From positions 1 through 64,000 of the forward strand of contig CAKSLU010000008.1 of assembly GCA_934474225.1 (NCBI GenBank): 64,000 bases of DNA, given 5' to 3'. The stretch comes from an uncultured Eubacteriales bacterium. GTDB lineage: Bacteria > Bacillota > Clostridia > Oscillospirales > CAG-272. This document shows positions 1 to 7,422 of this stretch, in pieces (positions within the stretch are counted from its first letter, which is position 1; every line of letters begins with the position of its first letter). Under the pieces are notes generated by a model. That model saw only the letters and a list, made by a program, of their open reading frames with translations. It had not been told where the DNA came from and searched no databases. Position numbers and translations under genes: made by a program.

Positions 1-324
1 AAAAAAGGGGCACGGGCGGTCACATCGACCGTTGCCGTCTATGTCCTGCCCGACTACAAAAAACACGCGCTGATGAAAGCCAATCCCGAGAAAAAGTATC
101 TCAACCGCGTGGGTCTCACGGTCGGCAAACGCATCGGCGGCGCCGTTGTGCGCAGCCGTGCCAAGCGTATCATCCGACACGCTTACAAAAGCATCGATAC
201 AGCCACACCCGTAAAGACGGGGCACCTCGTCGTCATCGTCGCGCGTGAGGGCATCGTCGGCAAAAAAACGCAGGATATCGAGCGCGACCTCAGATACGCG
301 CTCCGCAAGACCGGTCTTCTATGA
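1..324 (+). CDS. rnpA: Ribonuclease P protein component (5' end outside window)
   Basis: The reading frame is open from base 1, so the first residues lie outside the window; 107 codons are visible. RnpA is the basic protein cofactor of RNase P and helps the catalytic RNA bind pre-tRNA 5' leaders. Seen here: the signature segment VGKRIGGAVVRSRAKRIIR, matching the family RNR/KR RNA-binding motif with Asn replaced by Ser, and a basic C-terminal helix. The stop codon overlaps the yidD start by 4 nt, as in the conserved rpmH-rnpA-yidD-yidC order. An internal ATG at 73 is not the start, because conserved residues precede it. Confidence 0.95.
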   Translation, partial: KKGARAVTSTVAVYVLPDYKKHALMKANPEKKYLNRVGLTVGKRIGGAVVRSRAKRIIRHAYKSIDTATPVKTGHLVVIVAREGIVGKKTQDIERDLRYALRKTGLL

Positions 325-584
325 AAGACTTCTGCATCTGGCTCATCGAGCTGTATCGAAAGTATATTTCCCCGCATAAGAGGAGTTGTTGCAGGTTCAG
401 TCCGACCTGTTCTGCCTACGCCATTGAGGCGTTTCAAAAACGCGGCTTTTTCTGCGGGCTGATCCTCACCGTGTACCGCATCCTCCGCTGCAACCCGTAT
501 GGGCGCGGCGGCTATGACCCGGTGCCCGACAAAGGATTCCGCCCCTACACCAAACAACCAAACGGGGAAAACGACGAAAAATAA
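321..584 (+). CDS. yidD: Membrane protein insertion efficiency factor YidD
   Basis: An 87-residue protein of the YidD (DUF37) family, a small membrane-associated factor that helps YidC/Sec insert inner-membrane proteins. Family hallmarks are visible: YRKYISPHKRSCCRFSPTCS near the N-terminus, then YAIEAFQKRG, and a conserved RILRCNPYGRGGYDPVP segment. The start ATG overlaps the rnpA stop (ATGA), implying translational coupling. It lies directly between rnpA and yidC, its usual position. Length is normal for the family and nothing looks broken. Confidence 0.97.
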   Translation: MKDFCIWLIELYRKYISPHKRSCCRFSPTCSAYAIEAFQKRGFFCGLILTVYRILRCNPYGRGGYDPVPDKGFRPYTKQPNGENDEK

Positions 585-596
585 GGACAAGCAAGG

Positions 597-626
597 AAAG
601 GACGCCGCTTGTGCGGCGGTTTGAAC
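597..626 (+). promoter_or_regulatory. yidC leader: SD, 6-bp hairpin, 8-nt gap, ATG
   Basis: The only good Shine-Dalgarno (AAAGGA, 597-602) is 24 nt from the yidC ATG at 627. A perfect CGCCGC/GCGGCG hairpin with loop TTGT (603-618) fills the gap, leaving 8 nt (619-626). If the hairpin folds, the SD is brought to an ideal distance. A TTG inside the loop (609) is in frame and could be an alternative start. Confidence 0.5.
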
Positions 627-1799
627 ATGGAATTTATCAACATCCCCTTTGCGTATATCATGCGCCTCTTTGACAGCTTTACGCAGTCTTATGCGCTGTC
701 GCTCCTGCTGTTTGCGATCCTGATCAAGGTGATTTTCATCCCGGTCGGCATCAAGCAGCAGAAGAACCAGATCAAGATGGCAGCGCTCCGCCCGAAGGAA
801 GCTGTCATCAAAAAGAAGTATGCCGGTCGCACCGACCGCGCAACGCAGCAGAAGATGCAGCAGGAGCTGATGGAGCTGCAGCAGAAGGAAAATGTCAGCC
901 CGCTCGGCGGCTGCCTGCCGCTGCTGATTCAGATGGTGTTCATCGTCATTCTGTACCAGATCATCCGCAACCCGCTGACCTATATCTGCCAGCTTGACAA
1001 GACGCAGCTGGTCAGCCTGGCAAAGGAAATCGGCTATAAACTCGGCGACGCAGAAGTCACGCTTGAGACAATCGGCAAGGCGGATCAGCTTGCCATGATT
1101 GCAAAGCTGCTGCCGCAGAAGGATACGCTCCTCGCTGCCTATGAAGGGCTGAAGAGCCTGCCGAACTTTAATTTCTTCGGGCTCAACCTTGCCGCCACAC
1201 CGATGGATGTCTGGAACAGCTATCTGAAAGGTATGGAGCTGCCCATTCTCGGCAGTATCCCCGGCATCAAAGATGTCATTCTGTACTCCATCACGCCGCT
1301 TGTCTGCTTCTTCTCGCAGGTGTTCACGATGAAGCTGACGCGCAAGTTCACCTATCAGTCGCAGGCGATGCAGGCCGAACAGGGTGCAAACGGATGCAGC
1401 ACGAAGATGATGGACTGGTCCATGCCGCTGCTGTCACTGGTGTTTTGCATGCAGTTCTCGACGGCAATCGGTTTTTACTGGATTTATCAGAACATCCTTT
1501 CCTTCGCGCAGACGGTCATCCTCGCCAAGACCATGCCCATCCCGGTGCTGACCGATGAGGACTACAAGCGCGCCGAGAAGGATATGAAGGCAAAGGGCTA
1601 TGACACGAAGCGTGCCGACCTGCCCCGCGTCCGTTCGCTCCACCACATCGACGACGAAGACTATGAGACCCTGCCAGACGCGCCGAAAGACGGCACAAAG
1701 GGCGCATCGCAGCCGCTGCTGAACGGTGAAAAGGTTCCCGTCAAGGACGAGAGCGACAAAAAAGCGCCGAAACTGAAAGACGAATCCGACAAAAAGTAA
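627..1799 (+). CDS. yidC: Membrane protein insertase YidC/OxaA/SpoIIIJ family
   Basis: A 390-residue insertase of the short Gram-positive type without a large periplasmic domain. It inserts and folds membrane proteins alone or with Sec. Seen: first core helix ALSLLLFAILIKVIFIPV, a charged cytoplasmic hairpin rich in K/Q/E (about residues 45-95), the hallmark NVSPLGGCLPLLIQM, a later helix pair ending in FSTAIGFYWIYQNILSF, and a long charged C-terminal tail. The position of the functional Arg in helix 1 (E. coli R366) holds Lys. ATG 627 is chosen because the hydrophobic N-terminus MEFINIPFAYIM follows it. Upstream yidD and downstream jag fit the conserved operon. Confidence 0.95.
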   Translation: MEFINIPFAYIMRLFDSFTQSYALSLLLFAILIKVIFIPVGIKQQKNQIKMAALRPKEAVIKKKYAGRTDRATQQKMQQELMELQQKENVSPLGGCLPLLIQMVFIVILYQIIRNPLTYICQLDKTQLVSLAKEIGYKLGDAEVTLETIGKADQLAMIAKLLPQKDTLLAAYEGLKSLPNFNFFGLNLAATPMDVWNSYLKGMELPILGSIPGIKDVILYSITPLVCFFSQVFTMKLTRKFTYQSQAMQAEQGANGCSTKMMDWSMPLLSLVFCMQFSTAIGFYWIYQNILSFAQTVILAKTMPIPVLTDEDYKRAEKDMKAKGYDTKRADLPRVRSLHHIDDEDYETLPDAPKDGTKGASQPLLNGEKVPVKDESDKKAPKLKDESDKK

Positions 1800-1802
1800 G
1801 AC

Positions 1803-1842
1803 GAGAAAGGCGGACGCCGCGCGTCCGGATGAAATATAAGAT
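1803..1842 (+). promoter_or_regulatory. jag leader: purine-rich SD followed by 7-bp hairpin
   Basis: GAGAAAGG (1803-1810) is followed at once by the inverted repeat CGGACGC/GCGTCCG (1811-1827, loop CGC). Another 15 nt lead to the jag ATG at 1843. The layout resembles the yidC leader but with a longer gap after the hairpin. Confidence 0.35.
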
Positions 1843-2913
1843 ATGGTTACCGAAATCTACGCAACCGGCAAAACGATCAACGAGGCGATCGACGCGCTGA
1901 AAGCAAAACTCTGCGTGAGCGACCTCGACAGCACCGAGTGGAAAGTGGTCAGCGTCGGCAAGAAGGGCGGCCTCTTCGGCATCGGCGCACAGCCTGCCAA
2001 GGTTGTCGCCTTCATCGAAGCCAAGGAAGAAGCGACCGCACCGAAGGAAATGCCGAAGCCCGAGGCAAAGGCGGAAGCAAAGCCCGCGCCCGCACCTGCT
2101 GCAAAGCCGGAGCAGAAGCCCGCGCCCCGCGCAGAGCGCGAACCGCGCCCCGAGCGCGCACCGCGCGCAGACAGACCCGAGAGAAAAGAACAGCGCCCGG
2201 CAAAGCCGCGCGCAGAGAAAGCACCCGCCCCGGCGCAGAGCGAGCCGAAGCCGAAAAAGCCGAAGACGCCCACCACCGAGGCAGAGCTGAAAGCAGCCGT
2301 CTCCTTTGTCGAGACGCTCATCAAGAACCTTGAAATCGAAGTGGAAGCCACCGTCGGCACCGACGAGGAGAACGCCGCCTGCATCACGATTGACGGCAAG
2401 GACGCCTCCGTGCTGATCGGTCACCACGGCGAAACGCTGGACGCGCTGCAGTATCTTGCCAACCTCGCGGCAAACCGCGCCGAGGGCAAGGACGACCACG
2501 AGCGCATCACGGTGGATGTGGCAAACTATCGCGCCCGCCGCGAGGAAAAGCTGCGTGAACTTGCCCGCAGACAGGCGGAGAAGGTGCAGAAGTACGGCAG
2601 AAGCGTGATGCTCGAGCCGATGAACCCCTACGAGCGCCGCATCATCCATTCCGAGATTCAGAACATCGAGGGCGTTTCGACCAATTCCATCGGTTCGGAT
2701 TCCAACCGCAAGGTTGTCATTTTCTTAACCGAAAAGGGCATGGGCAGACTGCCGCGTCCGAACGACCGTCGCCGCGGTGACCGCCGTGACGGAGGCCGTC
2801 GTCCGCGCCGCACCGAGCGCGCGCCGATGGAGAGCGCTGCTGCGACCGAGACCGCACCGGTCGAAACCGCGCCTGCCGAGACGGCAGCGCCGGTCGAGAG
2901 CGACGCGGAATAA
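1843..2913 (+). CDS. jag: Jag/KhpB RNA-binding protein (Jag_N, KH, R3H)
   Basis: A 356-residue protein of the SpoIIIJ-associated Jag (KhpB/EloR) family, RNA-binding regulators linked to cell elongation and division. Residues 1-55 form the Jag_N domain (TGKTINEAIDALKAKL, then GKKGGLFGIGAQPAKV). Residues 60-145 are a low-complexity linker of Ala, Pro, Glu, Lys and Arg. The KH-like domain follows, with VLIGHHGETLDALQYLANLA. The R3H domain shows the RR..H pattern in NPYERRIIHSEI. The tail is Arg-rich then Ala/Thr/Glu-rich. The long linker is unusual and drives several false frames on the other strand. It sits between yidC and mnmE, the conserved order. Confidence 0.95.
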   Translation: MVTEIYATGKTINEAIDALKAKLCVSDLDSTEWKVVSVGKKGGLFGIGAQPAKVVAFIEAKEEATAPKEMPKPEAKAEAKPAPAPAAKPEQKPAPRAEREPRPERAPRADRPERKEQRPAKPRAEKAPAPAQSEPKPKKPKTPTTEAELKAAVSFVETLIKNLEIEVEATVGTDEENAACITIDGKDASVLIGHHGETLDALQYLANLAANRAEGKDDHERITVDVANYRARREEKLRELARRQAEKVQKYGRSVMLEPMNPYERRIIHSEIQNIEGVSTNSIGSDSNRKVVIFLTEKGMGRLPRPNDRRRGDRRDGGRRPRRTERAPMESAAATETAPVETAPAETAAPVESDAE

Positions 2914-2937
2914 TTTTTCAGAATACGGAGCATGGCT

Positions 2938-4335
2938 ATGCAAACGGAAACTTTGTTTTCCTCCACCATCGCCGCCGTTTCCACGCCGCGCGGTAAGGGC
3001 GGCGTGGCGCTCATTCGCATATCGGGAGAGGAAGCAGCGGCCGTCGCAGGTCGCTGCTTTTTGCCGAAGTGCAAAAAAAGCGTCGATGCACTCGAGCCGC
3101 GCCGCGCTTATTTCGGCGACATCGTATCGGGCGGCAAAGTGATTGACGACGGGCTTTGCACCGTCTTCCGCGCGCCGCACTCCTACACCGGCGAGGACAT
3201 GGTGGAGATCAGCTGCCACGGCGGCGTGCTGGTGACCGAGCGGGTGCTGGAGGCGGTCTTCGCCGCAGGCGCCGTCCCCGCCGCGGCGGGCGAATTCACG
3301 CGTCGCGCCTTTGTCGGCGGCAAACTGTCACTGACGAAGGCAGAGGCAATCGCCGAAATTCTCGACGCGCGGAGCGACACGCAGCTCGAGATTGCGGCGG
3401 CGCAGCGACGCGGTGCGCTCAGCGAAAAGCTGGAGGAAGTGGAAAAAGAACTGGTCGCGCTGTGCGGCGCGGTCTATGCCAAAATCGATTACCCGGACGA
3501 GGACCTTGCCGAGGTCGGCGACGACGAATTTGCCGAGCGCGCCGCCGCCGCGCTGCGGAAACTGGACGCGCTTGCCTCGACCTATCGGGCGGGCAGCGCC
3601 ATTTTCGAGGGCATCAACACGGTCATCTGCGGCGCGCCGAACCGCGGCAAAAGTTCGCTGTACAACGCGCTTGCCGGGGAGGATGCCGCCATTGTCACGC
3701 CGATTGCGGGCACAACGCGCGACACGCTGGAGCGCGACCTGCCGCTTGGGCGCGTGATGCTGCACCTGGTTGACACGGCGGGCATCCACGGCGCGGCGGA
3801 CGAGGTGGAGAAAATCGGCGTCGCCCGCGCGGAGAGCCGCGTGCGCGGGGCGGAACTGGTCTTCTGCCTGTTTGACGCATCGACAACCTTTTCGGACGAG
3901 GATGCCGCGCTGTGCGAACTGCTCACGGGCATTCACGCGCCGAAAATCGCGCTCCTCAACAAGCTGGATGTCAAATGCGGCGTGTTCACGATTCCCGCAC
4001 GCTATCGCGCGCTCTTCTGCGAAGTCATCGAAATCAGTGCCAAGAGCGGTGAGGGACTGGATCGTCTGCGGACGACGGTAGAGGACCTTTTCGCAGTCGG
4101 CGCCATCGAGACGACAAACGACGCCGTTGTGACCAACGCCCGCCAGTTTGCCGCGCTCACCGAGGCGCGCACCTGCGTGGGCGACGCGATTCACGCCGTG
4201 AAGAGCGGCATGGGCGCAGATGTCGCGTCGAGCGACCTCGAGCGCGCCATCGCCACGCTCGGCGAACTGGACGGCAGGCGCGTCTCCGAGGCGATCGTCG
4301 CGGAGATTTTCTCGCACTTCTGCGTGGGGAAATAA
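2938..4335 (+). CDS. mnmE: tRNA uridine-5-carboxymethylaminomethyl modification GTPase MnmE
   Basis: A roughly 465-residue GTPase that works with MnmG to modify wobble uridine 34 of several tRNAs. Seen: N-terminal folate-binding segment TIAAVSTPRGKGGVALIRIS, G1 loop GAPNRGKSSLYNAL (consensus Val of NVGKS is Arg), G2/G3 region with AGTTRD and DTAGIH, G4 NKLD, and the C-terminal CVGK whose Cys is the family hallmark. GGAG at 2927-2930 is only 1 nt from ATG 2932 but 7 nt from ATG 2938, so 2938 is preferred. It ends the left-edge operon. Its partner mnmG is not next to it but about 43 kb away on the other strand. Confidence 0.95.
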   Translation: MQTETLFSSTIAAVSTPRGKGGVALIRISGEEAAAVAGRCFLPKCKKSVDALEPRRAYFGDIVSGGKVIDDGLCTVFRAPHSYTGEDMVEISCHGGVLVTERVLEAVFAAGAVPAAAGEFTRRAFVGGKLSLTKAEAIAEILDARSDTQLEIAAAQRRGALSEKLEEVEKELVALCGAVYAKIDYPDEDLAEVGDDEFAERAAAALRKLDALASTYRAGSAIFEGINTVICGAPNRGKSSLYNALAGEDAAIVTPIAGTTRDTLERDLPLGRVMLHLVDTAGIHGAADEVEKIGVARAESRVRGAELVFCLFDASTTFSDEDAALCELLTGIHAPKIALLNKLDVKCGVFTIPARYRALFCEVIEISAKSGEGLDRLRTTVEDLFAVGAIETTNDAVVTNARQFAALTEARTCVGDAIHAVKSGMGADVASSDLERAIATLGELDGRRVSEAIVAEIFSHFCVGK

Positions 4336-4350
4336 GTAAGCGGGGGTTTT

Positions 4351-4458
4351 GGCTCCCCTGTGTAAGGGGAGCTGGCGCGTAGCGCCTGAGGGGTTGTTAT
4401 GGTATAAAACAATCCCTCCGTCGGCTACGCCGACACCTCCCTTTACACAAGGGAGGCT
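4351..4458. repeat. Palindromic repeat family A, copy 1
   Basis: An approximately 108-bp intergenic element. The left half is GGCTCCCCTGTGTAAGGGGA plus an arm hairpin GGCGC-gta-GCGCC. The centre is CTGAGGGGTTG...CAATCCCTCC. The right half holds a second arm hairpin (GTCGGC-tac-GCCGAC) and ends CCTCCCTTTACACAAGGGAGGCT. Five further family A copies are in this window. It fills the mnmE to 4478 gap and may form a strong RNA stem. Confidence 0.85.
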
Positions 4459-4477
4459 TTTCCACCCCCCCGCTGTG

Positions 4478-4945
4478 CTATCCGCGCTTTTTGGGCATGA
4501 ACAGCATCACAAGGACGACCACGGCGATAATCACGAGGATGGCAAGGATAATGCCCCAGATCATGCCCGCATTGCTGCCCGATGCAGCGGTATCGGTCAT
4601 GGCGGTGCTCGATGCGGCAGAGCCGCTCTCCGCGCCGTTTCGCCCCATCATAATGTTATCGTCATTCAGCCCGAAGTCATCGCCCGTGACCGAGCCGGTG
4701 GCGTTGTCATTGCCGCCGTCGGACATCGTCGCGCCGTATCCGTTCCGGATGCTGTGCGCCTCGCCCGGCATCGGCTCGCTGACATCGCTGACCACGCCGT
4801 CGCGCGCGTCGCCGAAGCGAACATCGCCGTCCGAGACGACGCCGTTTTCATACATTTCGTCCCATGTGGCGGCGGCTGCCGACAGCATCAGCAGTGCAAA
4901 GACGGCAATCAGCGCGACGAGACGAATCGGATTTTTTATTTTCAT
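4478..4945 (-). CDS. Hypothetical exported/membrane protein with C-terminal anchor
   Basis: A 155-residue protein with no recognised family. MKIKNPIRLVALIAVFALLM followed by LSAAAATW is a signal peptide or N-terminal helix. A long acidic, Gly/Asp/Ser-rich middle (about residues 30-115, with repeated VVSDG-type motifs) should lie outside the membrane. The C-terminus GMIWGIILAILVIIAVVVLV plus a short basic tail is a membrane anchor. The start at 4945 is set by AAAGGAAG at 4954-4961; the frame extends further upstream without a better site. It is divergent from the RNHCP gene across 76 bp. Confidence 0.7.
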   Translation of the reverse strand: MKIKNPIRLVALIAVFALLMLSAAAATWDEMYENGVVSDGDVRFGDARDGVVSDVSEPMPGEAHSIRNGYGATMSDGGNDNATGSVTGDDFGLNDDNIMMGRNGAESGSAASSTAMTDTAASGSNAGMIWGIILAILVIIAVVVLVMLFMPKKRG

Positions 4946-5021
4946 TTGAATTCTTCCTTTCTTTCGGTGGATGCGGTTACAGTATGCCCGAAGACGGTCA
5001 GATGCATACAAAGGAGCAGAT

Positions 5022-5351
5022 ATGGAAAGCAAACGCTTTACGAAAAACGACAGCGGATTCACCTGCACAAACTGCGGCGCGGAAGTCAAACCGCTCGGCT
5101 CATCCTCGCGCGACCACTGCCCATACTGCCTGTGCTCGATTCACATCGACAACATGCCGGGCGACCGCGCCAATCCCTGCCACGGCATTCTCGACCCCGT
5201 GCGCGTGGAGCTGAACCCGAAAAAAGGCTATGTCATTGTCTACAAGTGCCGCCGCTGCGGCGAGGTGAAGCGCAATCGCGCCGCCTGCGACGCGCGCGTG
5301 CAGCCGGACGATATTGAGCGAATTATCAAGCTGACTGCCGCAGAAAATTGA
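5022..5351 (+). CDS. RNHCP domain-containing protein
   Basis: A 109-residue cytoplasmic protein of the RNHCP family, whose function is not established. Seen: FTKNDSGFTCTNCG, the name-giving motif as SRDHCPYCLCS, then NPCHGILDPVRVE, and a final CRRCG. The three Cys pairs suggest one or two zinc-binding knuckles. The start ATG 5022 has AAGGAG at 5011-5016. Earlier in-frame starts lack a ribosome site. It is divergent from the small membrane-protein gene and is followed by a separate promoter for the next gene. Confidence 0.85.
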   Translation: MESKRFTKNDSGFTCTNCGAEVKPLGSSSRDHCPYCLCSIHIDNMPGDRANPCHGILDPVRVELNPKKGYVIVYKCRRCGEVKRNRAACDARVQPDDIERIIKLTAAEN

Positions 5352-5370
5352 TTTTTGTAAAATTTGTGCC

Positions 5371-5399
5371 TTGTATATCGCGCGCATCTATGGTAGAAT
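5371..5399 (+). promoter_or_regulatory. Sigma-A-type promoter of the InlB-repeat lipoprotein gene
   Basis: TTGTAT (5371-5376), 17-nt spacer, TAGAAT (5394-5399). It lies about 35 nt upstream of the TTG start at 5434. Confidence 0.65.
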
Positions 5400-5433
5400 A
5401 AACGCATAGATTCGTATGCGGGAGGTGTTGTTC

Positions 5434-6561
5434 TTGAAGAGCATGGCTCTTTTGGTTCGCTGCCTCCTGCTTTTTTGCATTTTATGCACCATCTTTCTCG
5501 GCGGCTGCACGGCGGACGAGGGCGGCTACACGCTGGTCTCGACCGACGCAGTGCTGCACCCCGACGCCGCCGAGCAAATCACCGTCACCGACCGCTCCTA
5601 CATAGAAATCACCACCGAGGCGACCACGGTGCGCACCGAGCCGCCGGAGGTCGTCGTCACCGGCACCTCCGCCCCCGCCGTCACGACAAAGCCGCCTGTG
5701 ACCGAAGCGCCGCGCGAGTATTACACCGTCAAGTTTGTGGACAGCGACGGCTATACCACCGTCTCCCTGCAAACCGTGGCAGAGGGCGACAACGCTACGG
5801 CGCCCACCATGCCCGAGAAGCGCGGCGAACTGTATTTCCGCGGCTGGAACCGGGATTTTACCAATGTGCAGCGCAGCATGATCGTCTCGGCGATTTACGC
5901 CAAAGAGATGTACACGGTTCGCTTTTTCGACATTGACGGCACGCTGCTGAAAACCGAGCAGGTCCACTACGGCGAGGACGCCGAGGCACCCGATGTCGCC
6001 GACCGCGACGGCTATCTCTTCGACGGTTGGAGCACGCTGTTTGACAGTGTGCACGCCGACCTGGATGTGTATGCAATCTACTATTCCCTGCCGCAGCGCG
6101 ACCGCCTGCTGCTGACGCGGGCGTATGACTATCTGCCGCACGAGGACAATGTGCGCGCCTGGCGCGGGGAGGTCTACTACCGCCGCACGCACAACACGGT
6201 CTTCACCGTGGACGGCGCCGAATACGCCGGTGACCGCGTGATGTACGGCAACTTCTGCGACACCTTCACGCTGGACGGCTACGGCTTTGACGGCATAGAA
6301 GGGCGGCTGGTGCTGGTCGGCCCTGCGGACGCGGAGGATACGCGCGCATACGCGCTGCAGCTGACGCTGTACGGCGACGGCACGGAAATCTACCACGCTG
6401 CGCTGACCCAAAACGGCACGAGCACGCGCTTTGATGTGGACCTTAGCGGTGTAAAGGAATTGACCATCGTCTTAGAGCCAACGCTGGACGGCTACATCTA
6501 TTATGATGAGGCTGTGTTCGTCGGCGGCATTCTGGATGGGGCATTTTATAAAGAAAACTGA
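5434..6561 (+). CDS. Lipoprotein with InlB B-type (Listeria-Bacteroides) repeats
   Basis: A roughly 375-residue surface lipoprotein. The signal sequence ends in lipobox LGGC, so the mature protein should be lipidated on Cys. A Thr/Pro-rich linker follows. Two tandem InlB B-repeat-like units come next, beginning YTVKFVDSDGYTTVSL and YTVRFFDIDGTLLKTE, each ending in a GW.. and IYA/AIY pattern. The rest is a beta-rich region of unknown type. GGAGGTG at 5421-5427 rules out ATG 5416 and fits TTG 5434 (6 nt); ATG 5443 is a weaker alternative. A role in surface interaction is inference from the repeats. xpt starts 21 bp downstream and may be co-transcribed. Confidence 0.8.
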   Translation: MKSMALLVRCLLLFCILCTIFLGGCTADEGGYTLVSTDAVLHPDAAEQITVTDRSYIEITTEATTVRTEPPEVVVTGTSAPAVTTKPPVTEAPREYYTVKFVDSDGYTTVSLQTVAEGDNATAPTMPEKRGELYFRGWNRDFTNVQRSMIVSAIYAKEMYTVRFFDIDGTLLKTEQVHYGEDAEAPDVADRDGYLFDGWSTLFDSVHADLDVYAIYYSLPQRDRLLLTRAYDYLPHEDNVRAWRGEVYYRRTHNTVFTVDGAEYAGDRVMYGNFCDTFTLDGYGFDGIEGRLVLVGPADAEDTRAYALQLTLYGDGTEIYHAALTQNGTSTRFDVDLSGVKELTIVLEPTLDGYIYYDEAVFVGGILDGAFYKEN

Positions 6562-6582
6562 CATGGAAAGGCTTTTTGAAAC

Positions 6583-7161
6583 ATGAAACTGCTGGAAGAA
6601 CGGATTTTGAAGGACGGTAAGGTCGGCGCGGGCAATGTGCTCAAGGTGGACAGTTTTGTCAACCACCAGATCGATGTGAAATTTCTGAGCAAACTCGGGA
6701 AAGAGTTCCATCGCCGCTTCGCGGACTGCGGCGTGAACAAGATTCTGACGATTGAGGCGTCGGGCATCGGCATCGCCTGCCTGACGGCGGAATACTTTGA
6801 TGTGCCGGTCGTCTTTGCCAAGAAGACCAAGACCAACAACATCTATGCGGATGTGTACACCTCGAAGGTGGAGTCCTACACGCACGGCACGACTTATGAC
6901 ATTGTGGTATCCAAGCAGTTTCTGCGTCCGGAGGACCGCGTGCTGATCATCGACGACTTTCTCGCCAAGGGCAGCGCGCTCAAGGGGCTGATTGAACTCA
7001 TCGAGCATGCGGGCGCGACCGTGGTCGGCGCAGGCATCGTGATTGAGAAGGCTTATCAGCCGGGCGGCGACCTTATCCGCTCGATGGGCATCCGCGTGGA
7101 ATCGCTGGCGCGCATCGCCTCCATGAGCGAAGAAGACGGCGTGAAGTTTGTCGAGGAATAA
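6583..7161 (+). CDS. xpt: Xanthine phosphoribosyltransferase
   Basis: A 192-residue type I phosphoribosyltransferase converting xanthine and PRPP to XMP in purine salvage. It matches Xpt along its length: MKLLEERILKDGKVGAGNVL at the N-terminus, the TIEASGIGIA segment, FAKKTKTNN, and the PRPP-binding loop VLIIDDFLAKGSALKGL. GGAAAGG lies about 10 nt before the ATG. The 21-bp gap to the lipoprotein leaves no room for the purine riboswitch often found upstream of xpt. A bidirectional terminator follows. Confidence 0.95.
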   Translation: MKLLEERILKDGKVGAGNVLKVDSFVNHQIDVKFLSKLGKEFHRRFADCGVNKILTIEASGIGIACLTAEYFDVPVVFAKKTKTNNIYADVYTSKVESYTHGTTYDIVVSKQFLRPEDRVLIIDDFLAKGSALKGLIELIEHAGATVVGAGIVIEKAYQPGGDLIRSMGIRVESLARIASMSEEDGVKFVEE

Positions 7162-7174
7162 AGCTGCATAAAAA

Positions 7175-7208
7175 GCAAAAAAGCGACGGTTTGCACCGTC
7201 GCTTTTTT
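7175..7208. terminator. Bidirectional intrinsic terminator (xpt / micropeptide gene)
   Basis: A 10-bp stem AAGCGACGGT/ACCGTCGCTT with loop TTGC, flanked by an A-run on the left and a T-run on the right. It can end both the rightward xpt transcript and the leftward operon ending at 7221. Confidence 0.9.
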
Positions 7209-7220
7209 GGGTTATGCGCG

Positions 7221-7325
7221 TCAGCCGCAGCAGCAGCTGAACAGAAGAATAATCAGCGCAAGGATGATGATCCAAGTGCAGTTGTTGCCGTCAAACAGAT
7301 TGCAAAGGCAGTTGTTCATAAACAT
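7221..7325 (-). CDS. 34-residue hydrophobic micropeptide with Cys-rich tail
   Basis: A small gene below usual ORF cut-offs. It encodes MFMNNCLCNLFDGNNC, a hydrophobic stretch TWIIILALIILLFS, and the tail CCCG. AGAAAGGA at 7332-7339 is 6 nt upstream of ATG 7325 and supports translation. I recall similar short Clostridia peptides (Asn/Cys head, Trp-Ile-Ile helix, CCCG tail), sometimes misnamed chorion-like proteins; function unknown. It is the last gene of the leftward rnhA operon before the terminator. A membrane location is inferred from the single helix. Confidence 0.7.
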   Translation of the reverse strand: MFMNNCLCNLFDGNNCTWIIILALIILLFSCCCG

Positions 7326-7422
7326 GACCTATCCTTTCTTATGTGTGGAAAGCGCAAAGTGCGGCGGGCGCACCCTTTGCCTCCCCCATTGTCATGTTAT
7401 GAAGCGCCGCGGAAAGTGTGCA

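Noticed and set aside
4351..4458. CRISPR array made of the recurring palindromes
   Set aside because: Copies are dispersed, single and palindromic with covarying arms; there is no regular repeat-spacer pattern and no cas gene.
4666..5089. Longer N-terminus (203 residues) for the minus-strand protein starting upstream of 4945
   Set aside because: The extension overlaps the divergent RNHCP gene and precedes a good SD and signal peptide.
6562..6582. Purine riboswitch upstream of xpt
   Set aside because: Only 21 bp separate the genes and no aptamer-like fold is present.
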